Below are positions 53,046 to 61,975 of a stretch of DNA of 64,000 nucleotides, piece by piece. A model generated the notes under the pieces. That model did not search any database. It was not told the DNA's origin and was given only the letters and a program-made list of their open reading frames with translations. Position 1 is the stretch's first letter, and each line of letters starts with the position of its first letter. Origin of the DNA: Myxococcus eversor (lineage in GTDB: Bacteria > Myxococcota > Myxococcia > Myxococcales > Myxococcaceae); contig NZ_JAAIXY010000014.1 in assembly GCF_010894455.1 (NCBI RefSeq), positions 62,001 to 126,000 of the forward strand. The letters are read 5' to 3'. Made by a program: the position numbers and the translations under genes.

Positions 53046-54235
53046 GCGTTCCGCGCGGCCTGCACCAGCGCGGGCAGGTCCTTCACGTGCGTCATGTCCG
53101 GCCCCGCGTCCTCCGAGGCACGCGGCTGCGCGCGGGACGGTAGGAACAGCCGGGCCGGCGTCTGCGCCTTGCCGTGCAGGATGCTGAACAGGCGCAAGGC
53201 ATCGCGCAGCCGCTCCACGTCCGCGCCGCCCTCGTCGCGTGCCCGCTGCGCCGCGCTCCACAGGCGCGCCCACGCGGCCTCCTCGCTCCAGGCTCCAGCG
53301 GGCCGCTCACGTGACAGGGTGGCCAGCTCAGCCGCCAGCTCGAACAGGCCCGCGCGGCCCTCATCGAAGACCTCGCCCGAAGCGAGCCTCGCCTCGACCC
53401 CACCGCTCGACTCACGCGCGGCCAGCCACGGCAGCAGCTCCGGCACCTCCCGCTCCAACGGGAGGACAGGCGCCAGGCGGTTCTCCAGCAGCGCGCGCAG
53501 CCTCGCCCTCGCCACGCCGTGCCAGAAGGCCGCGTGCAGCACCAGCTCCGGTCCACTGCGGGGCACATGCAACGGCACGCGCGAGGCCCGCCGCGCCAGG
53601 AAGTCCTTCACCCGCCCGCTGGTGTCGAAGTGCTCCAGGCGTTGCCACAGCGAGGCCAGCGCGGACTCGGCCAGCGGCAGGGCGCGGCGCAGCTCCTCCG
53701 CCTCCGCCTCGTTGAAGGGCAACACCCCCTCGGGCGTGGGGCGCTTGAAGACGCGCTCACACACCTCGGCGGCGGCGCACGCGGCGCGCAGCTCCGGCAG
53801 GTTGCGCGGCAGCAGCTCCACGGCCCGGGCCCAGGTGCGTCCGCCCAACAGCGGCCCCGCCTCCAGCACCACCTCCTCCAGCCGCAGCAGCGCCTCGCCC
53901 AACGACACCGAGCGCTCCGCCTCCGGCAGCCGCCGCAGCGCCACGTGCTGGACGGCCGCGCGCAGCCGCTCCACCTCCGCCATCAGCTTCATGGGCGCGG
54001 CCTCGCGCGGCCAGCCCTCCGCGGCGGCGCGGCGCTTCAGCGCGGTGAGCGTGGCGTCCACCTCCGGCTGCACCTGCGCCACCTCGCGCAAGAGCTCGAA
54101 GTGGGCGCGCACGCGGTCCTTCCAGAAGAACGCCTCCAGCATCCCTCGCAGGGCCACGTAGCGCAGGCGCGTGGCCTCCAGGAGGTCCGCGCGGTCCTCG
54201 AGTCGTGCGCGCAGGTTGTCCGGGTGCGTGGCCAC
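53027..54235 (-). CDS. Helical protein of unknown function
   Basis: A 402-residue soluble protein, very rich in Ala, Arg, Glu and Leu, predicted mostly helical throughout (RADLLEATRLRYVALRGMLEAFFWKDRV; RLEEVVLEAGPLLGGRTWARAVELL; ALPLAESALASLWQRLEHFD). No domain recognised, no signal peptide or membrane segment. GTG 54235 (MATHPDN...) is chosen since the longer frame from 54571 is low-complexity. It is downstream of dnaN on the same strand with a 256-base gap, so a separate transcript is likely. Confidence 0.55.
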   Translation of the reverse strand: MATHPDNLRARLEDRADLLEATRLRYVALRGMLEAFFWKDRVRAHFELLREVAQVQPEVDATLTALKRRAAAEGWPREAAPMKLMAEVERLRAAVQHVALRRLPEAERSVSLGEALLRLEEVVLEAGPLLGGRTWARAVELLPRNLPELRAACAAAEVCERVFKRPTPEGVLPFNEAEAEELRRALPLAESALASLWQRLEHFDTSGRVKDFLARRASRVPLHVPRSGPELVLHAAFWHGVARARLRALLENRLAPVLPLEREVPELLPWLAARESSGGVEARLASGEVFDEGRAGLFELAAELATLSRERPAGAWSEEAAWARLWSAAQRARDEGGADVERLRDALRLFSILHGKAQTPARLFLPSRAQPRASEDAGPDMTHVKDLPALVQAARNAASRHG

Positions 54236-54491
54236 GCCCTCACTATAAAAGCGGCCCCCGCTTCCGGCAGGCCCTCGGACCCATTGGCCCTCGCGAGAGT
54301 GAACGATGGGTCGCCCATGACTGTTCCACCCGACAGGGCCCCCGCTCCAACGGTGGCCTTCCCGTCCACCAGGCGGCACTTGCGCGAGGGGCTCGGGCAA
54401 TGAAAAGCCCATGCGACCCGGCCTGACGTGGCGCGGACTCGCATGGGCTCGAAGACGACGCGGGAGGGCCTGGGGCAGGCCCCCGGACGAC

Positions 54492-55598
54492 TCACACGCG
54501 CATGGGCATGACGACCGCGGTGAAGGTGCGGTCACCGGGCGCGTGCAGCACGCCGGGGCTGTGCTCGTCACCCAGCTCGAAGCTCACCTCGTCCGTGTCC
54601 GTGACGGCGAGCACGTCCGTGAGGTAGCGCGCGTTGAAGCCCACGGTGATGTCATTGCCCTGGTAGGCCAGCTCCACCACGTCGCGCGCCTCACCCAGGT
54701 CCGGGTTGCTCGCGGTGATGACCAGCTTGTTCGTCTCCAGGCCGATGCGCACGGCGTTGCTCTTGTCCGCGGACAACAGCGCGATGCGCTTGAGCCCCTC
54801 CAGGAAGCGCACCTTGGGGACGAGAACCACCTTCTCGCCCTCCTTGGGGATGACGCGCTGGTACTCGGGGAACTGCCCGTCGATGAGCCGCATCACCATC
54901 GTGAGGCCGGGCTTCTTGAACAGCGCGGAGTTCTCCGCGAACCCCAGGTGGCACTCCGCGTCCGGCGCCTCGTCCAACAGGCGCTTGAGCTCCATCAACC
55001 CCTTGCGCGGGATGATGACGCCGCTCTTGAGCTTGAAGTCGCCCGTCAGCTCGCGCTCGATGAGCGACAGCCGGTGACCGTCCGTGGCCACCATGCGGAC
55101 CTTGCCGGAGGCCTGCGGCTCGAAGAAGACGCCGTTGAGGATGTAGCGCGTCTCGTCGCTGGAGATGGCGAACTGGGTCTTCTTGATCATCTCCAGGAGC
55201 GTGTTGCCACCCACCTGCACCAGCGGAGCGTTCTCCTCCTTGGGCAGCTTCGGGTACTCCTCGGCGGCCATGCCGACAATCTTGAAGTGGGCCGAGCCGC
55301 TGGAGATGTCCACGTAGTTGTTGACCAGCTTCTTCAGCGTCACCTGCGCGTCGGGCAGGTTCTGGACGATGTCGAAGACGTACTTGGCGCTGAGCGTGAC
55401 GGCGCCCGGCTTGATGACCTCGGCGGGGTGCTCGGAGACGATGCCGATGTCCAAATCGAACGCGGTGACGGTGATGCCGCCCTTCGTCGCGTTGACGAGC
55501 ACGTTGGCGAGGATGGGCATCGTCGTCTTGCGCTCCACGATGCCCTGGGCGCGGTAGAGGGCCTTCTTCAGCTCGTCGGCGGCGATGCGGAATTCCAT
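54492..55598 (-). CDS. dnaN: DNA polymerase III subunit beta (sliding clamp)
   Basis: A 368-residue sliding clamp that tethers Pol III to DNA and binds many replication/repair proteins. Three homologous clamp domains are visible: MEFRIAADELKKALYRAQGIVERKTTMPILANVLVNA; FAISSDETRYILNGVFFEP with VATDGHRLSL; and FPEYQRVIPKEGEKVVLVPK. The end RTFTAVVMPMRV is the canonical C-terminal strand forming the peptide-binding pocket. ATG 55598 gives the normal start. dnaA is not in the window; it may lie upstream beyond the right edge. Confidence 0.95.
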   Translation of the reverse strand: MEFRIAADELKKALYRAQGIVERKTTMPILANVLVNATKGGITVTAFDLDIGIVSEHPAEVIKPGAVTLSAKYVFDIVQNLPDAQVTLKKLVNNYVDISSGSAHFKIVGMAAEEYPKLPKEENAPLVQVGGNTLLEMIKKTQFAISSDETRYILNGVFFEPQASGKVRMVATDGHRLSLIERELTGDFKLKSGVIIPRKGLMELKRLLDEAPDAECHLGFAENSALFKKPGLTMVMRLIDGQFPEYQRVIPKEGEKVVLVPKVRFLEGLKRIALLSADKSNAVRIGLETNKLVITASNPDLGEARDVVELAYQGNDITVGFNARYLTDVLAVTDTDEVSFELGDEHSPGVLHAPGDRTFTAVVMPMRV

Positions 55599-55871
55599 CG
55601 GAGGGCGTCCCGTCCTTAAAGGTCCCGGCCCCAGGGGGCCGATCAGGGGGCCGATGTAGCCCGTGGCCTGGGGAGCGTCAACGCGCCAATGCCCCCGCCC
55701 GCGCCCTCGTCCGCACCGCCGACAGCCCGGCCAGGACACTCCCAGTCGGGCTGTACGGAGTTTCAGTCACCCTCCGTCCAACTGACTGGCGGTCAGCCGA
55801 GCTGACAGGGGACTGGCCCTTGCCCCGTGGGCGATGGACACTCCCTGTCTACTCGCCTTCCGGAGCTTCCC

Positions 55872-56372
55872 ATGAACGTCCGCCCGCTTCTGCTCGCCGC
55901 CCTCGCGCTGGGCTTCGCCGCCGGTTGCAGCAAGCCGTCCGCCTCCTCCTCCACGCCCTCGAACGAGCCCGGCACGCCGAGCGGTGACTCCCGGCCGGCC
56001 GCGGAGAACGCCGCGCCCCCCAGCGGAGACCAGAGCGGCACCCCCGTCGCCCCTCCGCCCACCCCCGGCAACGGCGGCGAGGCCAAGGCGGGTGAGAGCG
56101 CCGTCTACATCGTCAAGGACAGCGGCATCCGCTGCATCGCCCCGCCCTGCCCCAGCTACAACGCCGTCCTGGCGGACAAGCCGGACATGGACGCGATTCC
56201 GGTGCACGAGCTGGACTTGTCGGCGGTGACGGGCGGCAACGAGCAGCAGATGGACTCGCTGATGCAGCGCACGACGGCGGGCGGCCTCAAGGTTCGCGGC
56301 TCGCTGGAGACGCGGCCCAAGGCGGGCCCCTCGGGCGACGCCACCGTGCTGCGCGCCAGCAAGCTGGAGTAG
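55872..56372 (+). CDS. Lipoprotein with DUF6748-like domain
   Basis: A 166-residue lipoprotein with lipobox FAAGC (Cys19), a Ser/Pro/Gly-rich linker (about 20-75) and a small C-terminal domain. The segment AVYIVKDSGIRCIAPPCPSYNAVLAD, with two Cys, resembles DUF6748-type lipoprotein domains found widely in Myxococcales. Function unknown. It is convergent with an outer-membrane-like gene (6-base gap). Confidence 0.6.
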   Translation: MNVRPLLLAALALGFAAGCSKPSASSSTPSNEPGTPSGDSRPAAENAAPPSGDQSGTPVAPPPTPGNGGEAKAGESAVYIVKDSGIRCIAPPCPSYNAVLADKPDMDAIPVHELDLSAVTGGNEQQMDSLMQRTTAGGLKVRGSLETRPKAGPSGDATVLRASKLE

Positions 56373-56378
56373 GCGCCG

Positions 56379-56993
56379 CTAGAAGTGCAGGCCGAGCTGG
56401 AGGCCGGGCCAATGCTGGAGGCGCTGGTCCGCCTTCGGCTGGCTCTGGCTCACGGACATGCGCGTCACCGACGCGAAGTCCGGCTGCCCCCACACGAACC
56501 ACATGTTGTAGGTGGGGCCGGCGAACACGGCCAGTCGCGGCAGCACCTGGACCCCGAGCATCACCCGGGCCTGGCCCAGCACGTTGCCGCCGTCACCCTC
56601 CAGCGGCTTCTGCACCGGCTGCACCGCGCCGCCCGTCACGTCCAGGTCCAGCCAGAAGCGGTGCGACAGCACCACATGGCCCCCCACGCCCAGACCGAAG
56701 CTGAAGCGCGCCTCATCGCCGCTGCCGGGTTCGATGCCCGCGAGCAACGTCAGGTAGAGCGGACCTCCGCCCACCTTCACCGCGAGGTTGGCGAGCTGGA
56801 TGTCGCTTCCCCACAGCTCCATGTGGACGTTGCCGCGGCGCAGTCCGCGTCGGATGCCGGGCGCTGCTTCCGCCGAGTCCTGGGCGAACGCACCTTCACC
56901 CTCCACCAACGGGAGGGGGCGCACCGCGCTGACGTCCGCGGCCGCCGCCCCCGCCCACAGCCACAGTGCGAGAAGGGCGCAGGGTTTCATCAC
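56379..56993 (-). CDS. Small outer-membrane beta-barrel-like protein
   Basis: A 204-residue exported protein: signal peptide (about 1-19, CALLALWLWAGAAAADV) and a body of alternating amphipathic strands (ARFSFGLGVGGHVVLSHRFWLDLDVTGGAV; QARVMLGVQVLPRLAVFAGPTYNMWFVWG), ending in the aromatic C-terminus GLQLGLHF typical of outer-membrane barrels. It lies just after the anti-sigma gene (3-base gap) on the same strand, so it may belong to the sigma regulon operon. Confidence 0.65.
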   Translation of the reverse strand: MMKPCALLALWLWAGAAAADVSAVRPLPLVEGEGAFAQDSAEAAPGIRRGLRRGNVHMELWGSDIQLANLAVKVGGGPLYLTLLAGIEPGSGDEARFSFGLGVGGHVVLSHRFWLDLDVTGGAVQPVQKPLEGDGGNVLGQARVMLGVQVLPRLAVFAGPTYNMWFVWGQPDFASVTRMSVSQSQPKADQRLQHWPGLQLGLHF

Positions 56994-56996
56994 TCC

Positions 56997-57821
56997 TTAC
57001 TTTTGAAGCGTGAAGGACACCTGCGTCAAGCCCTCGGGCAAGAAGAGGGACGCGGTGTGCGCTTCTGGAGAGGCCGCCAGCACCCGGGCCGCCTCCAACA
57101 CAGGCTCCACCGCGAAGGGATGATCCGACGTCACCAGGAAGAAGCGCTCGAAGCGCGGTGCGTCATCCAGCTCGTAGGCCCCGGAGAGCCGGTGCGTGCC
57201 GGAGGGCGAGAGCGTCGCGGCCTGGGCCCCATGCTCCGGCGCGTGCACCGTCACCGAGCCGCGCCCGTCCACGGAGAGGATGACGCCGTGAGTCTGTCCC
57301 GCCGCCACGTACGCCAGCTGCACCACGTCGCCCGCGACGGCGGAGGCACCCTCGGCGAGCAGCTCGTCCGCCTGGGCCCGCTGCCGGTGGACCTCCAGCC
57401 GGGGCGTCAGTCCCTTGGAGCGCGTGGGCTCCGGCTCCAGGCCCGCCACCGGGCCCGTCGTTTCCGTACCGGGAGAGCCGGGAGCGCCGCCGGGGTTGGA
57501 GTCGGGCTGCGCGATGACGAAGAGCGCGAGCGCGGCGAGCACGGGCACGAGCCCCATCGCCGACGTCAGCCACGGGGAACGAGCCGGAGCCTGGCGCGCT
57601 TGAGCGCCGCGACGAAAGCGGGTGTCCACCTCTCGGGCCACGCGCTCGGGTGACAGCCGCTCCAGGGTGGCGCGTGAGTCGGCCTCCAGCGCGGCCAGCC
57701 GCTCCAGGCCCCCGGGCTCCTGCTCCAGCCGGGCGCGCGCGGCGGCCAGTTCGTCGGGGGGGAGCTCGCCCAGCGCGATTCGCTCCAGCAGCCAGTCCGG
57801 GATGCGTGCGGGGGAATTCAT
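56997..57821 (-). CDS. Putative anti-sigma factor (transmembrane)
   Basis: A 274-residue protein encoded with an ECF sigma factor. An N-terminal cytoplasmic helical region (about 1-75, including DWLLERIALGELPPDELAAARARLEQEPGGLERL) resembles zinc-free anti-sigma domains; one membrane helix spans about 86-105 (LTSAMGLVPVLAALALFVIA); then a Pro-rich linker and a beta-rich periplasmic domain (about 145-274, VHRQRAQADELLAEGASAVAGDVVQLAYVAAG). Its ATG overlaps the sigma stop (ATGA). The periplasmic part would be the signal input. There is no HxxxCxxC zinc motif. Confidence 0.72.
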   Translation of the reverse strand: MNSPARIPDWLLERIALGELPPDELAAARARLEQEPGGLERLAALEADSRATLERLSPERVAREVDTRFRRGAQARQAPARSPWLTSAMGLVPVLAALALFVIAQPDSNPGGAPGSPGTETTGPVAGLEPEPTRSKGLTPRLEVHRQRAQADELLAEGASAVAGDVVQLAYVAAGQTHGVILSVDGRGSVTVHAPEHGAQAATLSPSGTHRLSGAYELDDAPRFERFFLVTSDHPFAVEPVLEAARVLAASPEAHTASLFLPEGLTQVSFTLQK

Positions 57822-58303
57822 GCGGCCTCCAGCTCCAGCTCTTGCAGCGCCGACGTCAGCGCGCGCAGGCGCTTGCGCACGCCCGACACGGACAGGCCCA
57901 CCTCGGCGGCCGTCTCCTCCAGCGTCATCCCGTCCACCAGGTGCAGCACCGCGATGTCCCGGCTGGACGCCGGCACGCGGCCGAAGAGCTTGTCCAACAT
58001 CCCGCGGGCGTTGGCGCGTGACTCGGTGTCCTCCGCGGAGGCGATCTGCAACACCAGCTCATCCTCGCGGTCCTCGGGCCTGCGCTTCGCCCCCCGCAGC
58101 CGGTTGAGACACACGGTGGTGGAGATGCGGTGCAACAGGCTGGACGGCGCGGCGTCCTTCAGCGCCCCCTGGTAGCGCAGCAACTGCACGAACACATCGT
58201 GCATGGCGTCCACGGCCTTCTCCTCGTCACGCAGGAGGAAGCGGCAGCGCCGGAGCACCTGGGGGCCGTAGCGGCGGTAATAGGCCTCCACATCGATTGA
58301 CAC
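57818..58303 (-). CDS. ECF-family RNA polymerase sigma factor
   Basis: A 161-residue sigma-70 family factor with region 2 (DVEAYYRRYGPQVLRRCRFLLRDEEKAVDAMHDVFVQLLRY, with a typical promoter -10-binding helix) and region 4 (DIAVLHLVDGMTLEETAAEVG, then LSVSGVRKRLRALTSAL), separated by a short linker; no regions 1 or 3, as expected for ECF. I prefer GTG 58303, which has a GAGGGAGG-like site, over GTG 58339. It forms an operon with its anti-sigma and an outer-membrane-like protein, suggesting an envelope-stress circuit. Confidence 0.82.
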   Translation of the reverse strand: MSIDVEAYYRRYGPQVLRRCRFLLRDEEKAVDAMHDVFVQLLRYQGALKDAAPSSLLHRISTTVCLNRLRGAKRRPEDREDELVLQIASAEDTESRANARGMLDKLFGRVPASSRDIAVLHLVDGMTLEETAAEVGLSVSGVRKRLRALTSALQELELEAA

Positions 58304-58551
58304 CGGCGTCGCGCCTCCCTCGTCCGGTGAAGGGAACACCGGTGCTCCGCGAACCTGTCACCCGCCGCTTCGCGATTTCGTCCCTACCCCGCTTCCTGCA
58401 AAATCTACAGGGCGGCCGACGAGGCAAGCGCTCGGGGCCGCTCCTGTCGAGTGTCGGGTTGTCGATGAAAACACCCCGGCTCCGCTGTACTCGACTGTAA
58501 CGAAGCGGGACCCCGTCACTACTTTCCGGTACTCGACCTCCCCCCGAGCCC

Positions 58552-59220
58552 GTGACATCCGTGATTGAGACAGAAGACACCCTGACCCACCTCCGGGCCC
58601 GGTATCTGACCGCGCAGCTCGCGGGCAACCGGAGAGAAGCCCTCCGCCTGCTGGTGGACGAGGGACTGCTCGTCGGCGTCCCGCTCCAGGTGCTCCATCT
58701 GGAAGTCATCCAGCAGGCCCAGTACGAGATTGGCCGGCTGTGGCAGGAGAACGTCATCTCCGTGGCCCAGGAGCACCAGGCCACCGCCATCTCCCAGCTC
58801 GCGCTCGCCCACCTCTACCGCCACCTGCCGAGAGACCCGCCCAATGGCAAGCTCGTCATGATGTCGTGCGTGGAGGGGGAGCTGCACGAGATGGGGGCGC
58901 GCATGGCCAGCGACTTCCTGGAGATGGCCGGCTTCGACGTGCAATTCCTCGGAGCGAACGTGCCGCCCGAGCACCTGGAGCGCATGCTGCGCGAGGTGAA
59001 GCCCCACCTGCTCGCGCTCTCGGTGACGATGTCCTACCACCTGCCGGCCTTGCGCCGCGCGGTGGTGCACGCGCGCCAGGCCATGCCCGAGCTGCCCATC
59101 GCCGTGGGCGGGCACGCCTTCCGCTGGGCGCCGGGGCTGGAGCATGAACTGGACGTGAGCTTTCACGGCAAGGACGCGCGCGAGCTGGTCGCCGCCGCCT
59201 GCCGCACCCTGGGAGTTTGA
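58552..59220 (+). CDS. Stand-alone B12-binding protein with CarH-type photoreceptor motifs
   Basis: A 222-residue protein made only of a helical-bundle B12-binding-2 region (about 10-98) and a Rossmann B12-binding domain (about 99-222). The CarH/LitR capping motif Wx9EH is intact (Trp64, Glu74-His75), and the lower-ligand motif ExHxxG is intact (Glu110, His112, Gly115, in VEGELHEMGARM). CarH-type proteins use adenosylcobalamin as a light switch, but those carry a MerR DNA-binding domain, which is absent here. It heads an operon with an unknown protein and two hybrid kinases, so it may feed a light or cobalamin signal to them. GTG 58552 is the start; GTG 58561 is possible. Confidence 0.8.
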   Translation: MTSVIETEDTLTHLRARYLTAQLAGNRREALRLLVDEGLLVGVPLQVLHLEVIQQAQYEIGRLWQENVISVAQEHQATAISQLALAHLYRHLPRDPPNGKLVMMSCVEGELHEMGARMASDFLEMAGFDVQFLGANVPPEHLERMLREVKPHLLALSVTMSYHLPALRRAVVHARQAMPELPIAVGGHAFRWAPGLEHELDVSFHGKDARELVAAACRTLGV

Positions 59221-59228
59221 GGAACCGA

Positions 59229-59933
59229 ATGGAGACACCGAGCCGCCTGATCGAAGCGCGCGCCGATGCCCTCGCCAAAGCCTCTGTCGAGCCGATGTAT
59301 CAAGACCCCTTCTGGGAGGCGCGCTACGGCGCCGAGCGGACCCGCCGCTTTGGCGACGAGGATGCCCGCTTCCATGTGCGCTACCTTGTGCAATCGTTGG
59401 ACGAACACCGTCCCTCCGTCATGGAGGAGTATGCGCGGTGGCTTCGCACCTTGCTGGTGTCGCGAGGAATGTCCACCCTCCACCTCGACCTGAATTTCGC
59501 CGGGCTGGCCGCCGCGTTGGAGGCCGAGAATTGGGGCCCAGGCACCGAGCCGTACGAGCATGTGCGCGCCGCTCGGGAGGCCCTTCGCTATCCGGAAGGA
59601 CCCTCGCGGGCGCTGCAAGATGACGCCGCGGAGCTGTGCCGAGCCGCCACCTCACGTCTGGCCCTCTACCTCACGGCGGAGGACCGGCCCCGATTGGAGG
59701 ATGAACTGCGACTCCAGCTGTCATATCTCGCGGATGCACTCGCCGCGGGCAAGCCCGAGCTGCTGGCGGACCACGTGCGCTGGTACGTGGGCTTCTGGCC
59801 GCGCCGGGGCTTCGGACTGCTGGCATTTCCCACGGTGCTGGGGATGTTGAAGGCAGTGCTCGGAGCCAGGCATCCCCAGGCCCGCGCGCTGCTCGCCACC
59901 GCCGGCGTTTCATGGGACGAGACGCGCTCATGA
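59229..59933 (+). CDS. Helical protein of unknown function in the B12/kinase operon
   Basis: A 234-residue soluble protein, predicted mainly helical. Motif-like segments: PFWEARYGAERTRRFGDEDARFHVRYLVQSLDEHRPSV and EEYARWLRTLLVSRGMSTLHLDLN, an aromatic/His-rich pattern that recurs beside B12-binding sensor domains in other bacteria as I recall, but I cannot name a family. ATG 59229 is chosen for its GAGG site just upstream, overlapping the stop of the B12 gene. Its own stop overlaps the next gene start (ATGA), so it is a middle gene of the operon. Confidence 0.6.
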   Translation: METPSRLIEARADALAKASVEPMYQDPFWEARYGAERTRRFGDEDARFHVRYLVQSLDEHRPSVMEEYARWLRTLLVSRGMSTLHLDLNFAGLAAALEAENWGPGTEPYEHVRAAREALRYPEGPSRALQDDAAELCRAATSRLALYLTAEDRPRLEDELRLQLSYLADALAAGKPELLADHVRWYVGFWPRRGFGLLAFPTVLGMLKAVLGARHPQARALLATAGVSWDETRS

Positions 59934-61975
59934 GAATCTCCACGCCCGACGACAGCCCCTCCTTCGACGACCTGAGCCGCGAGGTGGCCCTGGCGTGTGA
60001 CGCCGAGGGGACGCTCACCTGGGTGGATGCCCGCGCCCGGCAACTGCTCGACGCCTGGCCCGGCAAGTCGCTGCGGGCCATGGCCGCGCAGGGCACCGAG
60101 GACAAGGTCGACAAGCTGCTGGTGCAGGCCCGCGACGAGCGCGTGAATGGCTGGGAGCTCATCCTCTGCCATGACAACGTGCCCACGACCTTCGCCTTCC
60201 GCGCGCGCCCGCACCAGGGCGGCGTGCTGCTGGTGGGCAGCCTGGTGCCGGAGGACTATGGCCAGGCGCTGGAGCAGGTCAGCTCCACCATGAGCGAATT
60301 GTCCGCGCTGCACCGCGAGACGGAGGGACAGCGCCGCGAGCTCAAGCGCCGCGCGGACGAGCTGTCGCGGCTCAACCAGGAGCTGAACGAATCCAACCGG
60401 GGCATGCGCAGCCTGCACGCCGCGCTGGACGAGAAGGCGGAGGGGCTGCACCGCGCCGCTGAAATCAAGAACCGCGTCGTCGCCAACGTCAGCCACGAGT
60501 TCCGCACGCCGCTGCACTCCATCCTCGGCCTGTCCAAGGTCCTGCTCAACCCCATCAACGGGCCGCTGTCCGCCGAGCAGGAGAAGCAGGTCACCTTCGT
60601 CCGCAACTCAGCCGAGTCCCTCTTCGAGCTGGTCAATGACCTGCTGGATTTGTCCAAGGTGGAGGCGGGCAAGGCCACGCTGCGCCACAGCCACTTCGTG
60701 GTGCATGATTTGCTCGCCGCGCTGCGCGGCATGATGCGTCCGCTGGTGCCCGACGAGTCGCCCGTGGAGCTGCGGCTGGTGGAGCCCACCGAGCCGCTGG
60801 AGCTGGAGACGGACGAGACGCGGCTGAGCCAGGTGCTGCGCAACCTGGTGTCCAACGCGGTGAAGTTCACCGAGACCGGCCACGTCACCGTGTCCGCGGC
60901 CCCGGGCCCGCGCGAGACGGTCATCTTCACCGTGAAGGACACGGGCATCGGCATCGCCCCGGAGAACCACGAGCGCGTCTTCGAGGAGTTCACCCAGGTC
61001 GACAGCCACATCCAGCGCAAGGTGAAGGGCACGGGCCTGGGCCTGCCGCTGGCGCGCAGGCTGGTGGAGCTGTTGGGCGGAAACCTCACCCTCCAGAGCA
61101 AGCTCGGAGAAGGCTCCACCTTCACCGTCACCATTCCCCGCGTGCACATGGAGGTCTCGGAGATGGCGGGGCTGGCCGAGCGCAGCCAGCACCTGGAGCC
61201 GGGCCGCGCGCCGGTGCTGGTGCTGGAGGACGACCGGCAGACGCTGTTCCTCTACGAGAAGTACCTGTCGCGCTCGGGCTTCCAGGTGCTGCCGGTGCGC
61301 AGCACGGACGAGGCGCGCAAGGTGCTCCAGCGCGTGCGGCCCGCCGCCATGGTGCTGGACGTCATGCTGGAGGGCGAGACGAGCTGGAACTTCCTCGCGG
61401 AGATGAAGAACGGCGAGGCCACGCGGGATATCCCCATCCTCGTCGTCACGGTGACGGACCGCGAGCAGAAGGCGCGCGCGCTGGGCGCCGACGAGTTCTG
61501 GCTCAAGCCGGTGGACGAGGTCCGCCTCCAGAGGAAGCTCCAGGAGCTGGCGCGCAGCGGGCCGGTGGAGCGCATCCTCATCATCGACGACGATGACGTG
61601 CACCGCTACCTGCTCAAGCAGCTGCTCAAGGACATGCCCTACGTGCTGCTGGAGGCCGCGGGCGGCGTCGACGGCGTCCGGCTGGCGCGCGAGCAGGTGC
61701 CCCAGCTCATCTTCCTGGACTTCATCCTGCCGGACATCACCGCCTTCGACGTGCTGGATTCGCTGAAGGCGGACCCGCGCACGCGCGAGATTCCCATCAT
61801 CCTCCACACCTCGCACGAGCTGCGCGACGACGAGCGCGCGCGGCTGGCCCACGAGACGTCGGCGATTCTCTCCAAGCACACGCTCAGTCGCGAGGTGGCC
61901 ATCAGCCGCATCCGCGATGCCCTGGCCAAGGCGGGCCTGGGCTCCCACACTCCACAGGAGGGGAAACGTGGTTGA
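59930..61975 (+). CDS. Hybrid histidine kinase with two C-terminal receivers
   Basis: A 681-residue soluble hybrid kinase: PAS-like N-domain (about 12-110), a long coiled coil (about 115-180), HisKA with His189 (NVSHEFRTPLH), HATPase_c (NLVSNAVKFTE, DTGIGIAPENHERVFEEF, GTGLGLPLARRL), and two tandem receiver domains with phospho-acceptors Asp477 (VLDVMLEG) and Asp597 (FLDFILPD). Conserved Lys residues of the receivers are present (WLKPVD; LSKHTL). The absence of a membrane segment implies a cytoplasmic signal. The start ATG 59930 overlaps the stop of the unknown protein, and the 3' end overlaps the next gene by 8 bases. Confidence 0.86.
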   Translation: MRISTPDDSPSFDDLSREVALACDAEGTLTWVDARARQLLDAWPGKSLRAMAAQGTEDKVDKLLVQARDERVNGWELILCHDNVPTTFAFRARPHQGGVLLVGSLVPEDYGQALEQVSSTMSELSALHRETEGQRRELKRRADELSRLNQELNESNRGMRSLHAALDEKAEGLHRAAEIKNRVVANVSHEFRTPLHSILGLSKVLLNPINGPLSAEQEKQVTFVRNSAESLFELVNDLLDLSKVEAGKATLRHSHFVVHDLLAALRGMMRPLVPDESPVELRLVEPTEPLELETDETRLSQVLRNLVSNAVKFTETGHVTVSAAPGPRETVIFTVKDTGIGIAPENHERVFEEFTQVDSHIQRKVKGTGLGLPLARRLVELLGGNLTLQSKLGEGSTFTVTIPRVHMEVSEMAGLAERSQHLEPGRAPVLVLEDDRQTLFLYEKYLSRSGFQVLPVRSTDEARKVLQRVRPAAMVLDVMLEGETSWNFLAEMKNGEATRDIPILVVTVTDREQKARALGADEFWLKPVDEVRLQRKLQELARSGPVERILIIDDDDVHRYLLKQLLKDMPYVLLEAAGGVDGVRLAREQVPQLIFLDFILPDITAFDVLDSLKADPRTREIPIILHTSHELRDDERARLAHETSAILSKHTLSREVAISRIRDALAKAGLGSHTPQEGKRG

